A stretch of DNA of 50,908 nt, from positions 1 to 50,908 of the forward strand of contig JAUQZE010000005.1 in the NCBI GenBank assembly GCA_030587365.1, in the 5' to 3' direction. This stretch comes from Candidatus Freyarchaeota archaeon. Lineage in GTDB: Archaea > Asgardarchaeota > Jordiarchaeia > Jordiarchaeales > Jordiarchaeaceae. The notes beneath the pieces were generated by a model. The model worked only from the letters and a program-made list of their open reading frames with translations. It did no database searches and had not been told where the DNA came from. Position 1 is the stretch's first letter; each line of letters opens with the position of its first letter. The position numbers and the translations under genes were made by a program. Of this stretch, positions 9,069 through 18,237 are shown piece after piece.

Positions 9069-9862
9069 GTTATCACAGTCCCTGTTTTAAGTGTGAGCGC
9101 CGAAGATATAGGATCTTTTTCAAGTCCAGAGCAAATGACTATGGGTTTTATACCCAGATCTAATGCTTCAAGAGCGGCGAATATCTTCTTACGCATTCCT
9201 CCCTTAACCTTTTTTAGACTTTCTTCAGCTTCTTGCTTATTAAGACTCTGAACTATTTCTCCGTCAATCATCACTCCTTGAACATCGGTAAGTGATATGA
9301 AAATGTCCGCATTTACTGCCTTTGCAATATGCGCCGCCGCCCTATCTCCATCGAGGTTTACTGGCTCATTCTCATAGCTGATTCCTATGGGCGCCACAAC
9401 TGGAACGTATCCGTTTTCAACAATCAACTTGAGAAGCGTCCCGTTTACTTCCGTAACTTTTCCGCTGTGATCTCCTCTTATTACCCTCTTTTTTCCATCC
9501 TCAACAGCAATTATTTTATCCTTTCTCTCGGCGATTAATGTCTTTCCATCCAGTCCCGTTAATCCTATGGCGGGAATCTGGTTTTTTCGAAGTAGGGCAA
9601 CTATACTTTTGTTTACTTTTCCTGCCATGGCCATAATGGATATATCCAGGGTTTCCTTGTCCGTAAATCTACTTCTAAAGCCGCTAGGTGACATCACAAA
9701 GATGGGCTCCTTACCCAGTTTCTTCGAAATCTCGTTAATCTGGGGGCCTCCCCCATGAACAATAACTATCTTATGTTCTTTGCTCAGTTTGCTTATGTCT
9801 GCTATTAGGTTTCCTGTTTCCTTATCCACCATAGCTCCGCCAATTTTAATTGTGATAATCAA
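9065..9862 (-). CDS. lysZ: LysZ: [LysW]-aminoadipate/glutamate kinase
   Basis: Amino-acid-kinase fold, 265 residues. It phosphorylates the side-chain carboxylate of glutamate (or aminoadipate) carried on LysW. The glycine-rich GGGPQINE loop, the PSGFRSRFTDKET motif typical of LysZ as opposed to ArgB, and the C-terminal VKGGMRKK nucleotide motif are present. The start is TTG with GGTGAGG upstream. In other genomes lysY lies next to it; here lysX is directly upstream and lysY is missing. Confidence 0.88.
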   Translation of the reverse strand: MIITIKIGGAMVDKETGNLIADISKLSKEHKIVIVHGGGPQINEISKKLGKEPIFVMSPSGFRSRFTDKETLDISIMAMAGKVNKSIVALLRKNQIPAIGLTGLDGKTLIAERKDKIIAVEDGKKRVIRGDHSGKVTEVNGTLLKLIVENGYVPVVAPIGISYENEPVNLDGDRAAAHIAKAVNADIFISLTDVQGVMIDGEIVQSLNKQEAEESLKKVKGGMRKKIFAALEALDLGIKPIVICSGLEKDPISSALTLKTGTVIT

Positions 9863-9974
9863 CTCGATTCCTCACCTATCTGCCTCTTAACTTTTTTATA
9901 ATTTATTAAAAATTCAGTTTTGGTTTTTCAAGGTTTCAGGAATTTTTCTTCTTCAGGTTTGAATGGAATCATTT

Positions 9975-10817
9975 TTATTCTAATGTTTGTAAATACTCCA
10001 AGATTTTTTCTGCAATGTTAACTCCTGTAGCTGATACTATATGTCTGAACCCTGGTGCGTGGTTAACTTCGTTCACGAGAAGCTGATTATTCCTTTCGAA
10101 TAAGTCCACTCCTACGATTTCGCCTTTAGTTGCGGCCGCCGCTTTTAATGCCAAATCTTCGATTTCAGGGGTAACTTCACAAGCTTCTGCTTTGCCACCG
10201 ATAGTTGCATTGCTTCTCCAATCCCCCGGAATCAAATAGCGATACATCGCTGCGACGACCGATTCGCCTATCACAAAAACTCTGATATCCCTTCCACTGT
10301 CTATGAATTCCTGTAAATAGTAAACTTTGTGAAAAACTGAACCCAAAACCTCCCGTGATTCAAGTATAGCCTTTGCCGACTGCTCATCCTTCAAAATCGC
10401 TACTAATCTTCCCCAGCTTCCAATTAATGGTTTAAGAATAGCAGGATATCCCAACTTTTCAAGAGCCTCGAGGGCTGATTCACAAGAAAAAGCGACATAG
10501 GTTTTCGGTTGCTGTATCCCAAATCCGTTTAATGAGACCGATGTTTTTAATTTATTTCCACAGATTTCCTGACACTCAGTAGAGTTTATGACCCGGAAAC
10601 CCTGAGATTCAAGAACCATGGTAGAGAAGAGTCCCTTAGTATAACTCAAAGACCTTTCAAGAAAAAGATCAACATCCGAAAATTCGCGCCCATCTTGTAT
10701 TTTAAGGTACATTTTTCTAATGTCAAAGGGTTTTATTTTCAAGCCCTGTTTTTTTGCTTCTTCGACGATTGATTTTTCTTCCCAAGATATCTGATTGTAA
10801 ATCAGCCCAATACTCAT
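9975..10817 (-). CDS. lysX: LysX/ArgX: LysW ligase (ATP-grasp)
   Basis: ATP-grasp ligase of 280 residues that joins the alpha-amino group of glutamate or aminoadipate to the gamma-carboxyl of the LysW C-terminal glutamate. Visible: the KPLIGSWGR ATP-binding loop, YLQEFI, and the metal-binding end NEVNHAPGF. Residues that separate the ArgX, LysX and bifunctional types lie in the last third (RSNATIGGK and the NHAPGF loop); I cannot assign them safely without an alignment. GGGGGAG precedes the ATG. Confidence 0.87.
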   Translation of the reverse strand: MSIGLIYNQISWEEKSIVEEAKKQGLKIKPFDIRKMYLKIQDGREFSDVDLFLERSLSYTKGLFSTMVLESQGFRVINSTECQEICGNKLKTSVSLNGFGIQQPKTYVAFSCESALEALEKLGYPAILKPLIGSWGRLVAILKDEQSAKAILESREVLGSVFHKVYYLQEFIDSGRDIRVFVIGESVVAAMYRYLIPGDWRSNATIGGKAEACEVTPEIEDLALKAAAATKGEIVGVDLFERNNQLLVNEVNHAPGFRHIVSATGVNIAEKILEYLQTLE

Positions 10818-10905
10818 CGATCTACTCCCCCTAGTCTCTTCCTCTAGTCATCACTTTCATAAATATTTAATAAAATATGAAACATATAAACATATAACTA
10901 TCTAT

Positions 10906-11079
10906 TTATTCGCCCCAATCTTCTTCTTCCAGATGCGCAACTTCGAAAACAATGCCACCGTTATTCTTCTCAACCACTTCTAATTGAATTGCGCAATCAG
11001 GGCACTCAATTATTTCACCAATCATAACATCGTCTACTATATCGAATTCAAAGAAACACCCTGGGCATTTACCTTTCAT
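10906..11079 (-). CDS. lysW: LysW amino-group carrier protein
   Basis: A 57-residue carrier protein. Two CxxC knuckles (Cys5/Cys8 and Cys26/Cys29) bind zinc, and the acidic end HLEEEDWGE carries the C-terminal glutamate whose gamma-carboxyl holds the substrate. The acidic surface docks LysX, LysZ and LysK. I place the start at 11079: the GGAGGT ribosome site lies at 11089-11094 and would be inside the longer frame that begins with TTG at 11094. It lies between argH and lysX in the minus-strand run. Confidence 0.93.
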   Translation of the reverse strand: MKGKCPGCFFEFDIVDDVMIGEIIECPDCAIQLEVVEKNNGGIVFEVAHLEEEDWGE

Positions 11080-11207
11080 TACTGTAACCTCCAATATTTA
11101 TAAAAAATGTAATTCTGTGGATAGGGCAGAGAAAAGAAAAATAATATAAAAACATAACGTGTTAAAAGTAACTGTATCCACTTAACTAGTTCCGAACAGA
11201 ACAGCTT

Positions 11208-12704
11208 TCACTTACCAGTAAAACTTTGAACAAGATCATCAAGCTTTTTATATGTGGATTTAATTTTTTCAACTTTTTTAGCAAGACTATCCTTTTTCAA
11301 ATTCAGTATTTCTCTTCTATTCACAAGCATTCTTCTTACTTCAACAGGGGCAGGTCCACCAATATGGCTTCTTCTCTCTATAGTTGACACTGGATCAATA
11401 GCTTTCTCTATCATCCCTAGGCTAATCTTAATTTCTTTACCAGTTTCGCTCTGGATTAGGCTAGCCAACAAATCTGGATCTACCTTTCTACCACTATTAA
11501 GCGTCTGTTTAACATACATCCCCACTATTCTGTGGGCTGAACGAAAAGATATCTGCGTCTCCTTAATTATCAAATCTACAAGCTCTGTGACTGTTGAATA
11601 ACTATCTAAGATCAAGTTTAACATTCGTTCCTGATTGAACTTGATTGTGCTAAGTAAACCCGGCATTACTTGAATCACAGATTTAACAGTTTCCAAACTA
11701 TAAAAAATTGGACCTTTAATCTCTTGTTGATCTCTATTATATCCAGAAGGAAGCCCCTTAAGAATCGTAAGAACCTGTACTAGGTAGCCATAAATTCTGC
11801 CAACTCTTCCCCTAATGAGTTCTGCTACGTCGGGATTCTTTTTCTGAGGCATTAAACTACTTCCCGTCGTGTAAGCCTCATCCAACTCAATTGCACCGAA
11901 CTCGCTTGTAGACCACCAAATTATTTCTTCGGATAACCTACTAAGAACAGTCATTAAAAGACACAGGACGAATATTATCTCGGATTCAACCTCACCTCTG
12001 GAAGATATAGCATCCATGGTGTTTTCCTGAACACCATCAAAACCTAGCAAACTCGCTGTTAATTTTCGATCAATGGGCCAGCTAACGCCGGTGATTGCTC
12101 CGGAACCAAGTGGACACTGGTTAACTCTAACATAGACCTCCTCTAATCTGTCGACAATTCGTAGAAGGGAGTCAGCGTAAGCTACACACCAATGTGCAAC
12201 CGTCGTTGGTTGCCCCTGACGCGTATGAGTGTAGCCTACCATCAGAGTCTCTAAATTTTTCCCGCCCACATCAATGAATGTGGAGATTAAATTAAGAACT
12301 AATTTTAGGACTTCGTTTATTTGATCCCTAAGGTACATTCGTATATCTAGTAATACCTGTTCGTTCCTTGAACGTGCTAAGTGCATCATTCCCCCGTATT
12401 CCTCACCGATTTCTTCAATCACTGTTTTTTCAATGTTCATATGTATGTCCTCTAACTCGGGGCGGAGCTGGAATTCCTTCTTCTCGATTCGGTCTTTTAT
12501 ATTCCTTAGAGAAATAAAAATTCTCTGAAGTGTTTCGTTGTTAAGAGCGCCTATTCTGTGCAACATATAATCGTGTGCGATTGTACCGATTACGTCATAA
12601 ATGGCTAGTCTTTCGTCTAGTTGTATATCTTCCCCTGCTGTGAACCTTTCCACTTCTTCTTTGGTTTTTTTGCTATAACCTCCTCCCCAAAGCTTGTCGC
12701 TCAT
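11208..12704 (-). CDS. argH: Argininosuccinate lyase
   Basis: Fumarase/aspartase-superfamily lyase, 498 residues, giving arginine and fumarate. The superfamily signature GSSLMPQKKNPD is intact, as are the GYTHTRQGQPTTVAHW catalytic region and the N-terminal LWGGGYSKKT opening. The C-terminal tail is slightly longer than in many bacterial enzymes and lysine-rich. It begins 25 bases after argG and is followed by lysW, which ties LysW chemistry here to arginine. Confidence 0.95.
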   Translation of the reverse strand: MSDKLWGGGYSKKTKEEVERFTAGEDIQLDERLAIYDVIGTIAHDYMLHRIGALNNETLQRIFISLRNIKDRIEKKEFQLRPELEDIHMNIEKTVIEEIGEEYGGMMHLARSRNEQVLLDIRMYLRDQINEVLKLVLNLISTFIDVGGKNLETLMVGYTHTRQGQPTTVAHWCVAYADSLLRIVDRLEEVYVRVNQCPLGSGAITGVSWPIDRKLTASLLGFDGVQENTMDAISSRGEVESEIIFVLCLLMTVLSRLSEEIIWWSTSEFGAIELDEAYTTGSSLMPQKKNPDVAELIRGRVGRIYGYLVQVLTILKGLPSGYNRDQQEIKGPIFYSLETVKSVIQVMPGLLSTIKFNQERMLNLILDSYSTVTELVDLIIKETQISFRSAHRIVGMYVKQTLNSGRKVDPDLLASLIQSETGKEIKISLGMIEKAIDPVSTIERRSHIGGPAPVEVRRMLVNRREILNLKKDSLAKKVEKIKSTYKKLDDLVQSFTGK

Positions 12705-12729
12705 CGGTTTTTTCCTTCTCTTAAAATGT

Positions 12730-14007
12730 TTATGTGGACTTTACTTTTACATTTTTGCTATGAACCTTCTTATCTTCTGGTTTGAGCGCCTGAGCCATTC
12801 TGGACTGTAATCCCCATAACTCGATGAAGCCGAACGAAGCCAACTGGTTAAAGGTAGACTTTCTATCATAGGTTGCAAGATTTTCATCATAAAGGGCATA
12901 CTCGGAACTACGACCAACAACAGTAGCGTTTCCCTTATAAAGCTTAACACGCACCATCCCCGTAACTTTCTTGTTTACCTTATCGATGAACGCTTCCAAA
13001 TCTTCCCTAAGAGGCTCAACCCAAAGACCAGTATAAACCAAACTCGTCCATTGCTCATCAACAAACTTCTTGAAGGTATTTTCATGTCTTGTGCAAACAA
13101 ACTTTTCAAGATCCTTATGCGCCTTCAGAAGAATCGTAGCAGCCGGGCACTCATAAACTTCTCTCGATTTTAAACCAACAATCCTGTCCTCCATGTGATC
13201 AATTCTTCCAACTCCATGAGCACATCCTAACTCATGAATCTTCAGAATCAAATCAACACCATTCATTTTGACACCGTCAACAGAAACTGGGATCCCCTCT
13301 TCAAAATCTATCTCAACATAAGCTGGATCATCAGGAGCCTTTTCGGGTGGAGTAGTCCAAAGATACGCATCGTAGGGAGGCTCAACTTCCGGGTGCTCCA
13401 AAACTCCGCACTCAATACTTCTACCCCACAAATTATCATCAATACTGTATGGTGAATTTACCGTAACCGGAATCGGAATATCATGCTCTTGAGCATAAGC
13501 AATCTCATCCTCACGGGTCATGCCCCACTCGACCACTGGCGCAATTATCTTCATATCTGGAGCAAGGGTATTAATCGTGATAGAAAAACGCACTTGATCA
13601 TTACCCTTACCTGTACAACCATGCGCGATCGCTTCAGCGCCTTCTTTCTTAGCGATTTCTACGCCCCACTTTGCGATTAGGGGTCTTGATAAGGATGAAC
13701 TAATAGGGTAAGCGTCCTGATAGAGCGCGTTTGCCTTAATGGCTTTGAATACGTATTCCTGTACGAATTCTTCCCGAGCGTCTATTGTGTAGTGCTTTTT
13801 AACACCGAGTTTTTTTGCTTTATTCTCTATCTCTTTGAACTCTTTTGCTTGTCCCACGTTAAGAGTTACTGTGATAACATCGGTGTTATAGTTTTCCTGT
13901 AACCATTTAAGCATACAGGAAGTGTCTAAACCCCCAGAGTAGAGTAACACGCAGAGATCTACTTCATCGGGGCGTGCTGAGAAGGTAGCGATTCTGTCTT
14001 TTAACAA
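12730..14007 (-). CDS. argG: Argininosuccinate synthase
   Basis: ATP-dependent ligation of citrulline and aspartate. 425 residues from the chosen TTG. The ATP loop YSGGLDTS (23-30), AHGCTGKGNDQVRF and SPYSIDDNLWGRSIECG are all present. The start at TTG 14007 is supported by GGAGGT at 14014-14019; the frame extends to 14118, but that part has no homologous character. This is the first gene of the minus-strand arginine run, so its promoter lies in the 14.0-14.28 kb interval shared with the divergent SNAP-like gene. Confidence 0.95.
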   Translation of the reverse strand: MLKDRIATFSARPDEVDLCVLLYSGGLDTSCMLKWLQENYNTDVITVTLNVGQAKEFKEIENKAKKLGVKKHYTIDAREEFVQEYVFKAIKANALYQDAYPISSSLSRPLIAKWGVEIAKKEGAEAIAHGCTGKGNDQVRFSITINTLAPDMKIIAPVVEWGMTREDEIAYAQEHDIPIPVTVNSPYSIDDNLWGRSIECGVLEHPEVEPPYDAYLWTTPPEKAPDDPAYVEIDFEEGIPVSVDGVKMNGVDLILKIHELGCAHGVGRIDHMEDRIVGLKSREVYECPAATILLKAHKDLEKFVCTRHENTFKKFVDEQWTSLVYTGLWVEPLREDLEAFIDKVNKKVTGMVRVKLYKGNATVVGRSSEYALYDENLATYDRKSTFNQLASFGFIELWGLQSRMAQALKPEDKKVHSKNVKVKST

Positions 14008-14285
14008 TCTATAACCTCCAAAGAAAAGAGAGTAAGTGGGCAAAAGTAGGATGGAATGTAATTTCAATCTAACGTAATACTCGAAACAAATTGCATTATA
14101 AAACGTTCTAAAAGTCACATAAAATCTAATCCGTCTAAAACAAATATCAATAACTTATTTCACTCTAGATCTAATTAACCTTAAACTCCTTGATACAAGC
14201 ATAATACTGGTAATCATTCTCAGAGTGTTATACGGTAAATTTTAATTTGAACTTTATTAGTATATTCTAAGAATGGGTGTCTTTA

Positions 14286-14951
14286 ATGATCGCAGAGAAA
14301 ACCGCGTTAGAGTATCTGAATGATGCTAGAGAACATGCAAAGAATAGTGATTATGACGGAGCTTTTCTGAGATACATCCGGGCGGGATGTTTTTTTAGAG
14401 AATCAAGTGATTTGGTGAGTTCTTTTGATTGTTATAAAAAAGCTATGCAGATAGTTACAGAACACTTGAATAAGAAAGAGTATATTGCTCTTGTGTATAG
14501 TGGCTTCGCCACTTACTATCGAGGAGTTGGTAACAACGAAAAATTCGTAGAAACTCTCTCAGAGTCTGTAAAGATACACGTGAATGCTGCTGAAGAAAAT
14601 CTAGCCGAAAACCAGAGTAGGAAAAAGAAAACTCTCTCATTAATCGAATCAGCCATTTCTGAATATAGCTGGGCTTCTTTTTGCAGCTTCCTCCTAGGAG
14701 ACAGAAAACTTGCTGAGAATCTTACCATGAAAGCTGTAGATTTAGCCCAAACAAAAAGAATAAGACTTTGGAGGCGGGAGTTAGCAAAGGCCAGTGAGGC
14801 TCTTCTTCTAGGAACATTAGAAAAAGCAAAATTTAAATGGCTAAAATTTCAAGAAAAACTTTCCAAAGATTATCTAGGAGAAACTCAATACTTTGAATAC
14901 ATACGCGTTGTTGAAAACTGCTTCAACATTGCAAAGAGTAAAGGAAAATGA
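14286..14951 (+). CDS. Alpha-SNAP/TPR-like helical protein 1
   Basis: About 221 residues, all helical, built of paired helices with the small-residue/aromatic pattern of TPR and alpha-SNAP repeats (for example YDGAFLRYIRAGCFFRESSDLVSSFDCYKKA). No catalytic motif, signal peptide or membrane segment. Such solenoids bind other proteins. Three related genes follow within 5 kb, and cdc48 lies 5 kb downstream. A GTG at 14277 is an alternative start; ATG 14286 is preferred because GGGTG lies at a normal distance. Exact family is uncertain. Confidence 0.6.
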   Translation: MIAEKTALEYLNDAREHAKNSDYDGAFLRYIRAGCFFRESSDLVSSFDCYKKAMQIVTEHLNKKEYIALVYSGFATYYRGVGNNEKFVETLSESVKIHVNAAEENLAENQSRKKKTLSLIESAISEYSWASFCSFLLGDRKLAENLTMKAVDLAQTKRIRLWRRELAKASEALLLGTLEKAKFKWLKFQEKLSKDYLGETQYFEYIRVVENCFNIAKSKGK

Positions 14952-15131
14952 AACAATTATAACACTTCTACAATAATACTTTAAATTATGCTACTATAAA
15001 CTTATAGAAATAAAATGGAAAATTATTAACAAAAAACTTTGTGTTCCTAATTATAATAATTCTTGATTCCTTAAAACATATAAGTTAGCTAAGCTGTATG
15101 TAAAGTGTAGAGTGTTCTCGGTGGGAAAGCT

Positions 15132-15890
15132 GTGAAAGAAAAAGATTGCGAAGCTATGCTTAACAAAGCAAGAAATTATGAATCTCAAGCCACCGCCACT
15201 GTCGCGGGCCAAGAATTTATCGAGAAGGCTGCGGATAAGTTGAGAGAGGCAGGTGACTGCTATTTTAAATTTAAAAACTATAAATCGGCCATTAAGTGTT
15301 ATTCGGAAGCCCGCGAACGTCATAAAAAGCTGAACTACACTGTTTCAGTAGCTATGGATTCTGAGGGTATCGCTCAATGTCATCATAGTCTTGGAAATAC
15401 GGAGGGGTTTAAAAAATTCATTGAAGAAGCTGCGGAAATTTACGCCAATCAAGGTGAGAAAATGACTATGGCTGGTAATCTTGTATCCGCAGCTCTCCTT
15501 TACAGTGAAGCGGCGATAGCATACAAGGTTCTTTCCAACTCGGATGCTTTTAGGAACTGTTTCGAGTTAGCGGCGAAAAATTATCTAGAATACGGTGGAA
15601 TGTTGTTGGAAGAGAAAGACTATGGTTACGCAGCGGCTAATCTGGGATGGGCGTCGATGTGTTACTTTGCTATTTCTAATATTGACGATGCAATTAAAAA
15701 TTCAGAAAGAGCCCTAAAGATATGTAAAAATAATAATATCCTAGATGATAATTATGAATTAGCTACTCTGAGTAAAGCCATTTGTGATCGTGTTCTCCAA
15801 ACAGCTACACAATCCTTCAACAAAATTAAAGATAACCTTAGTGAATCAGAAGTAAAAATTGTAAAAAAATGTCTTCAAAGCTTTGAATAA
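15132..15890 (+). CDS. Alpha-SNAP/TPR-like helical protein 2
   Basis: 252 residues in repeated helix pairs: AADKLREAGDCYFKFKNYKSAIKCYSEA, then AALLYSEAAIAYKV and ANLGWASMCYFAISNIDDAIKNSERAL, with the AAxxY and small-aromatic spacing that is typical of alpha-SNAP-like proteins. The start is GTG with GGTGGGAAA upstream. It lies 180 bases after protein 1 and 77 bases before protein 3, on the same strand. Likely a protein-protein adaptor; partner unknown. Cdc48 is a candidate partner by proximity only. Confidence 0.65.
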   Translation: MKEKDCEAMLNKARNYESQATATVAGQEFIEKAADKLREAGDCYFKFKNYKSAIKCYSEARERHKKLNYTVSVAMDSEGIAQCHHSLGNTEGFKKFIEEAAEIYANQGEKMTMAGNLVSAALLYSEAAIAYKVLSNSDAFRNCFELAAKNYLEYGGMLLEEKDYGYAAANLGWASMCYFAISNIDDAIKNSERALKICKNNNILDDNYELATLSKAICDRVLQTATQSFNKIKDNLSESEVKIVKKCLQSFE

Positions 15891-15967
15891 ATATTTCTCA
15901 TTCTGCGAAGATTAATAAATACCGCAATGCATGAATTTATTTAAGAAAAATAATATGGTGACTAACA

Positions 15968-17233
15968 TTGGCTTATAAGCAAGGCGATGTAAAACGAAAG
16001 ATTGAATACTACGCAGAGACCGCCAACCTGCTTCTTGGAGAGGAAGCATATGATATTGCTTCCGATTTTTTCACTCTAGCGGGTTACTACAGTTTATTAA
16101 CAGGAGATTCCGCTTCGGTGGCGGGCTTCACAGAGAAGGCTCTAGAATCATGTAGAAAAGGCAAAATACAAGATCACCATTATCTTTTCGCCTTATCACT
16201 CAAAGAATTAAGCTCCACCAACTTTGAAAAAGCCGTCGAATACTGGAATAGTACAAAAAGCAAATACACCGAGGACGAAATCGAACTTGTGGAAAAAGTA
16301 CTAAGCGCTCATAAAGAGTTACTCCCTCAAGAAAAGACAGGTGAGGAGGTTTTAGACTCTTTCTTGGAGGCAACTAAAGGTACAAGAGATAGGGCATCAA
16401 TAGATGTGTTTGAAAAAATAGCTCTCGAAACAGCGGGGCAAGAAACACAAACAAGAGAAGAGAGGCCTCAGGAAACAGTTACACCTTATTGGGCTGAGTC
16501 AGAACCTCAACCTCTAATAGGAAAAGAAGTGACCCCGCAGCCAGAAACAACGATTCAAGAACCCGGTGAAGAATGGCAACTGGTTTCCCAACCATTAGAA
16601 TCACCACCAACGACGCCGCCCAAAATAAGACCAATATTGAAAGAAGAACCAGAAGCACTAGTTGGCAAACTTAAAGCCATGCAATCAGCCCCAAAAACCC
16701 TTATTCCCCCTCAACCCTCCCTAAAACCACCAATACCACCAGCAATCCCCCCACCAAGTCCACAAAAAGAAGTGAGCATATCAACACCTAAGGCTGCAAT
16801 CTTCCCTCAACCTGTACCAGCATATACCGCACCCACTGTGACACCAAAAATAAGTGCACCAGCTAAACCAACTCCGCTGCCTCAAATTGCAGGGAAAAAT
16901 ATCTATGGTAGAATAAAGATAAGCGATATGGCTTGGAGAGTAAGTAGAATGGATAACGAGTTAACAGAAGCCCTCTCAAATCTAATAAATCAAGGGAAAA
17001 TCTCCGGCTATATTCAGGGAGATGAATACATTCAAACTCAAGGTGAGGTATTAACAAAACTCTCAACCCGAGGTGGCCCCGCTCCCCGTGCTGAGACGCC
17101 CAGTCAATTCTTCACAACCTCCGAGGCCGATGTTTCGGCCAAAACTAGAGAAGGCTACAAACGTTGCGGTGTTTGTGGAGCAGAAATTCCAGACTGGACG
17201 AAAATCTGCCCAAAGTGTGGAGCAAAACAATAA
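15968..17233 (+). CDS. SNAP-like/proline-rich/winged-helix-like/zinc-ribbon protein
   Basis: A 421-residue mosaic. Residues 1-120: helical SNAP-like repeats. About 140-310: a long proline-, glutamine- and threonine-rich linker likely to be disordered. About 315-365: a compact segment (YGRIKISDMAWRVSRMDNEL...LINQGKISGYI) that reads like the winged helix at the end of PCI domains. The last 22 residues form a zinc ribbon, CGVC and CPKCG. The start is TTG with GGTGA upstream. The composition becomes strongly A/C-rich along the gene. I know no characterised protein with this order; an adaptor or scaffold is the best guess. Confidence 0.6.
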   Translation: MAYKQGDVKRKIEYYAETANLLLGEEAYDIASDFFTLAGYYSLLTGDSASVAGFTEKALESCRKGKIQDHHYLFALSLKELSSTNFEKAVEYWNSTKSKYTEDEIELVEKVLSAHKELLPQEKTGEEVLDSFLEATKGTRDRASIDVFEKIALETAGQETQTREERPQETVTPYWAESEPQPLIGKEVTPQPETTIQEPGEEWQLVSQPLESPPTTPPKIRPILKEEPEALVGKLKAMQSAPKTLIPPQPSLKPPIPPAIPPPSPQKEVSISTPKAAIFPQPVPAYTAPTVTPKISAPAKPTPLPQIAGKNIYGRIKISDMAWRVSRMDNELTEALSNLINQGKISGYIQGDEYIQTQGEVLTKLSTRGGPAPRAETPSQFFTTSEADVSAKTREGYKRCGVCGAEIPDWTKICPKCGAKQ

Positions 17234-17334
17234 AGCTCTAGCATACTAAGAATTATTAAAAAGCTTATTTAACTTAAAACCGTCTCGAAAAGTTGTTGAC
17301 TCACCATACCAAATAATCTTCCTCTACTAAATCC

Positions 17335-18036
17335 CTATTTTAAAATTTTACGCAGGGAAAGTATCTTGTTTTCAAGTATTTGGTACGCCCTCAAAGCATC
17401 CTTTCTATCAACTATTAACAAAGTATCCGTGTAACAGGAAATGATTTGTGTAATGTTTATACCACTAGTCGACAACAAGTCTGTAATATACGCAATAACT
17501 CCTGGAACCTCAATAATTTGTTTGGGGCTTATAATCACAATTGCGGACTGATCATCAATCCCTAAAACTATATTCGATTCACCCACAACTTCCACAATCT
17601 TTTCTTTACTCTGCAGATCCGTTACAACAGTAAAGGTTTCGGTTCCTTGAGTTAACTGAAGGAAACGAAAAGAGTTGAGAGATTTAAAAATTTGATCGAT
17701 GCGGATAATGAATCCCTTCTGATTAATGGTCAAAACAGCCACATCGTTTTTAAGTTCCAGAATACTGTTCGCAGCAACTTCCACAATCTGTCTTTCCAAT
17801 AACTGCTTCTTCGATTTCAATTCCTCAGCGTAGCGCATTAAAGCCATTTTAATAGAATCAACATTCACCGATTTCTTATCCACAATTTCCATTACTTGCT
17901 CCTTAATCATGTCCGCTAGAGCTGAAAAATTAATCACTCCCTGACGCAATCCATCAACTATAGACGGCTTACCACTCACAATCAGTCTCGCAGCCTCAGC
18001 AATCGAAATGCTTTCTTGTTTCACGTCACGAGGCAT
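17335..18036 (-). CDS. ACT-domain protein
   Basis: 233 residues. The N-terminal third is helical (SISIAEAARLIVSGKPSIVDGLRQGVINFSALADMI), and the rest reads as two ACT-like units: residues about 90-150, and about 155-220 with VPGVIAYITDLLSTSGINITQIISCYTDTLLIV, the classic ligand-binding ACT pattern. No kinase or other enzyme domain is attached, so this is a stand-alone sensor, perhaps of an amino acid. The start at 18036 has GGGGAAT upstream; the frame to 18063 adds nine unlikely residues. It sits tail to tail with the zinc-ribbon SNAP-like gene. Confidence 0.65.
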   Translation of the reverse strand: MPRDVKQESISIAEAARLIVSGKPSIVDGLRQGVINFSALADMIKEQVMEIVDKKSVNVDSIKMALMRYAEELKSKKQLLERQIVEVAANSILELKNDVAVLTINQKGFIIRIDQIFKSLNSFRFLQLTQGTETFTVVTDLQSKEKIVEVVGESNIVLGIDDQSAIVIISPKQIIEVPGVIAYITDLLSTSGINITQIISCYTDTLLIVDRKDALRAYQILENKILSLRKILK

Positions 18037-18237
18037 GATTATTCCCCATAACACTAAAGTCAATCTCTAACTCAAATAAATTATAATTAATACATTTATT
18101 TTCGCATTTTTAAACTCTATTACACTGCAACCATAAAAATAAAGGGACCACCGTTAAACAAAAAACCAAGTAGAATAACTACACCAATTTTACATTTTCA
18201 AAACTAATCATTATTTGCATCGAGTCTATAATTATCC

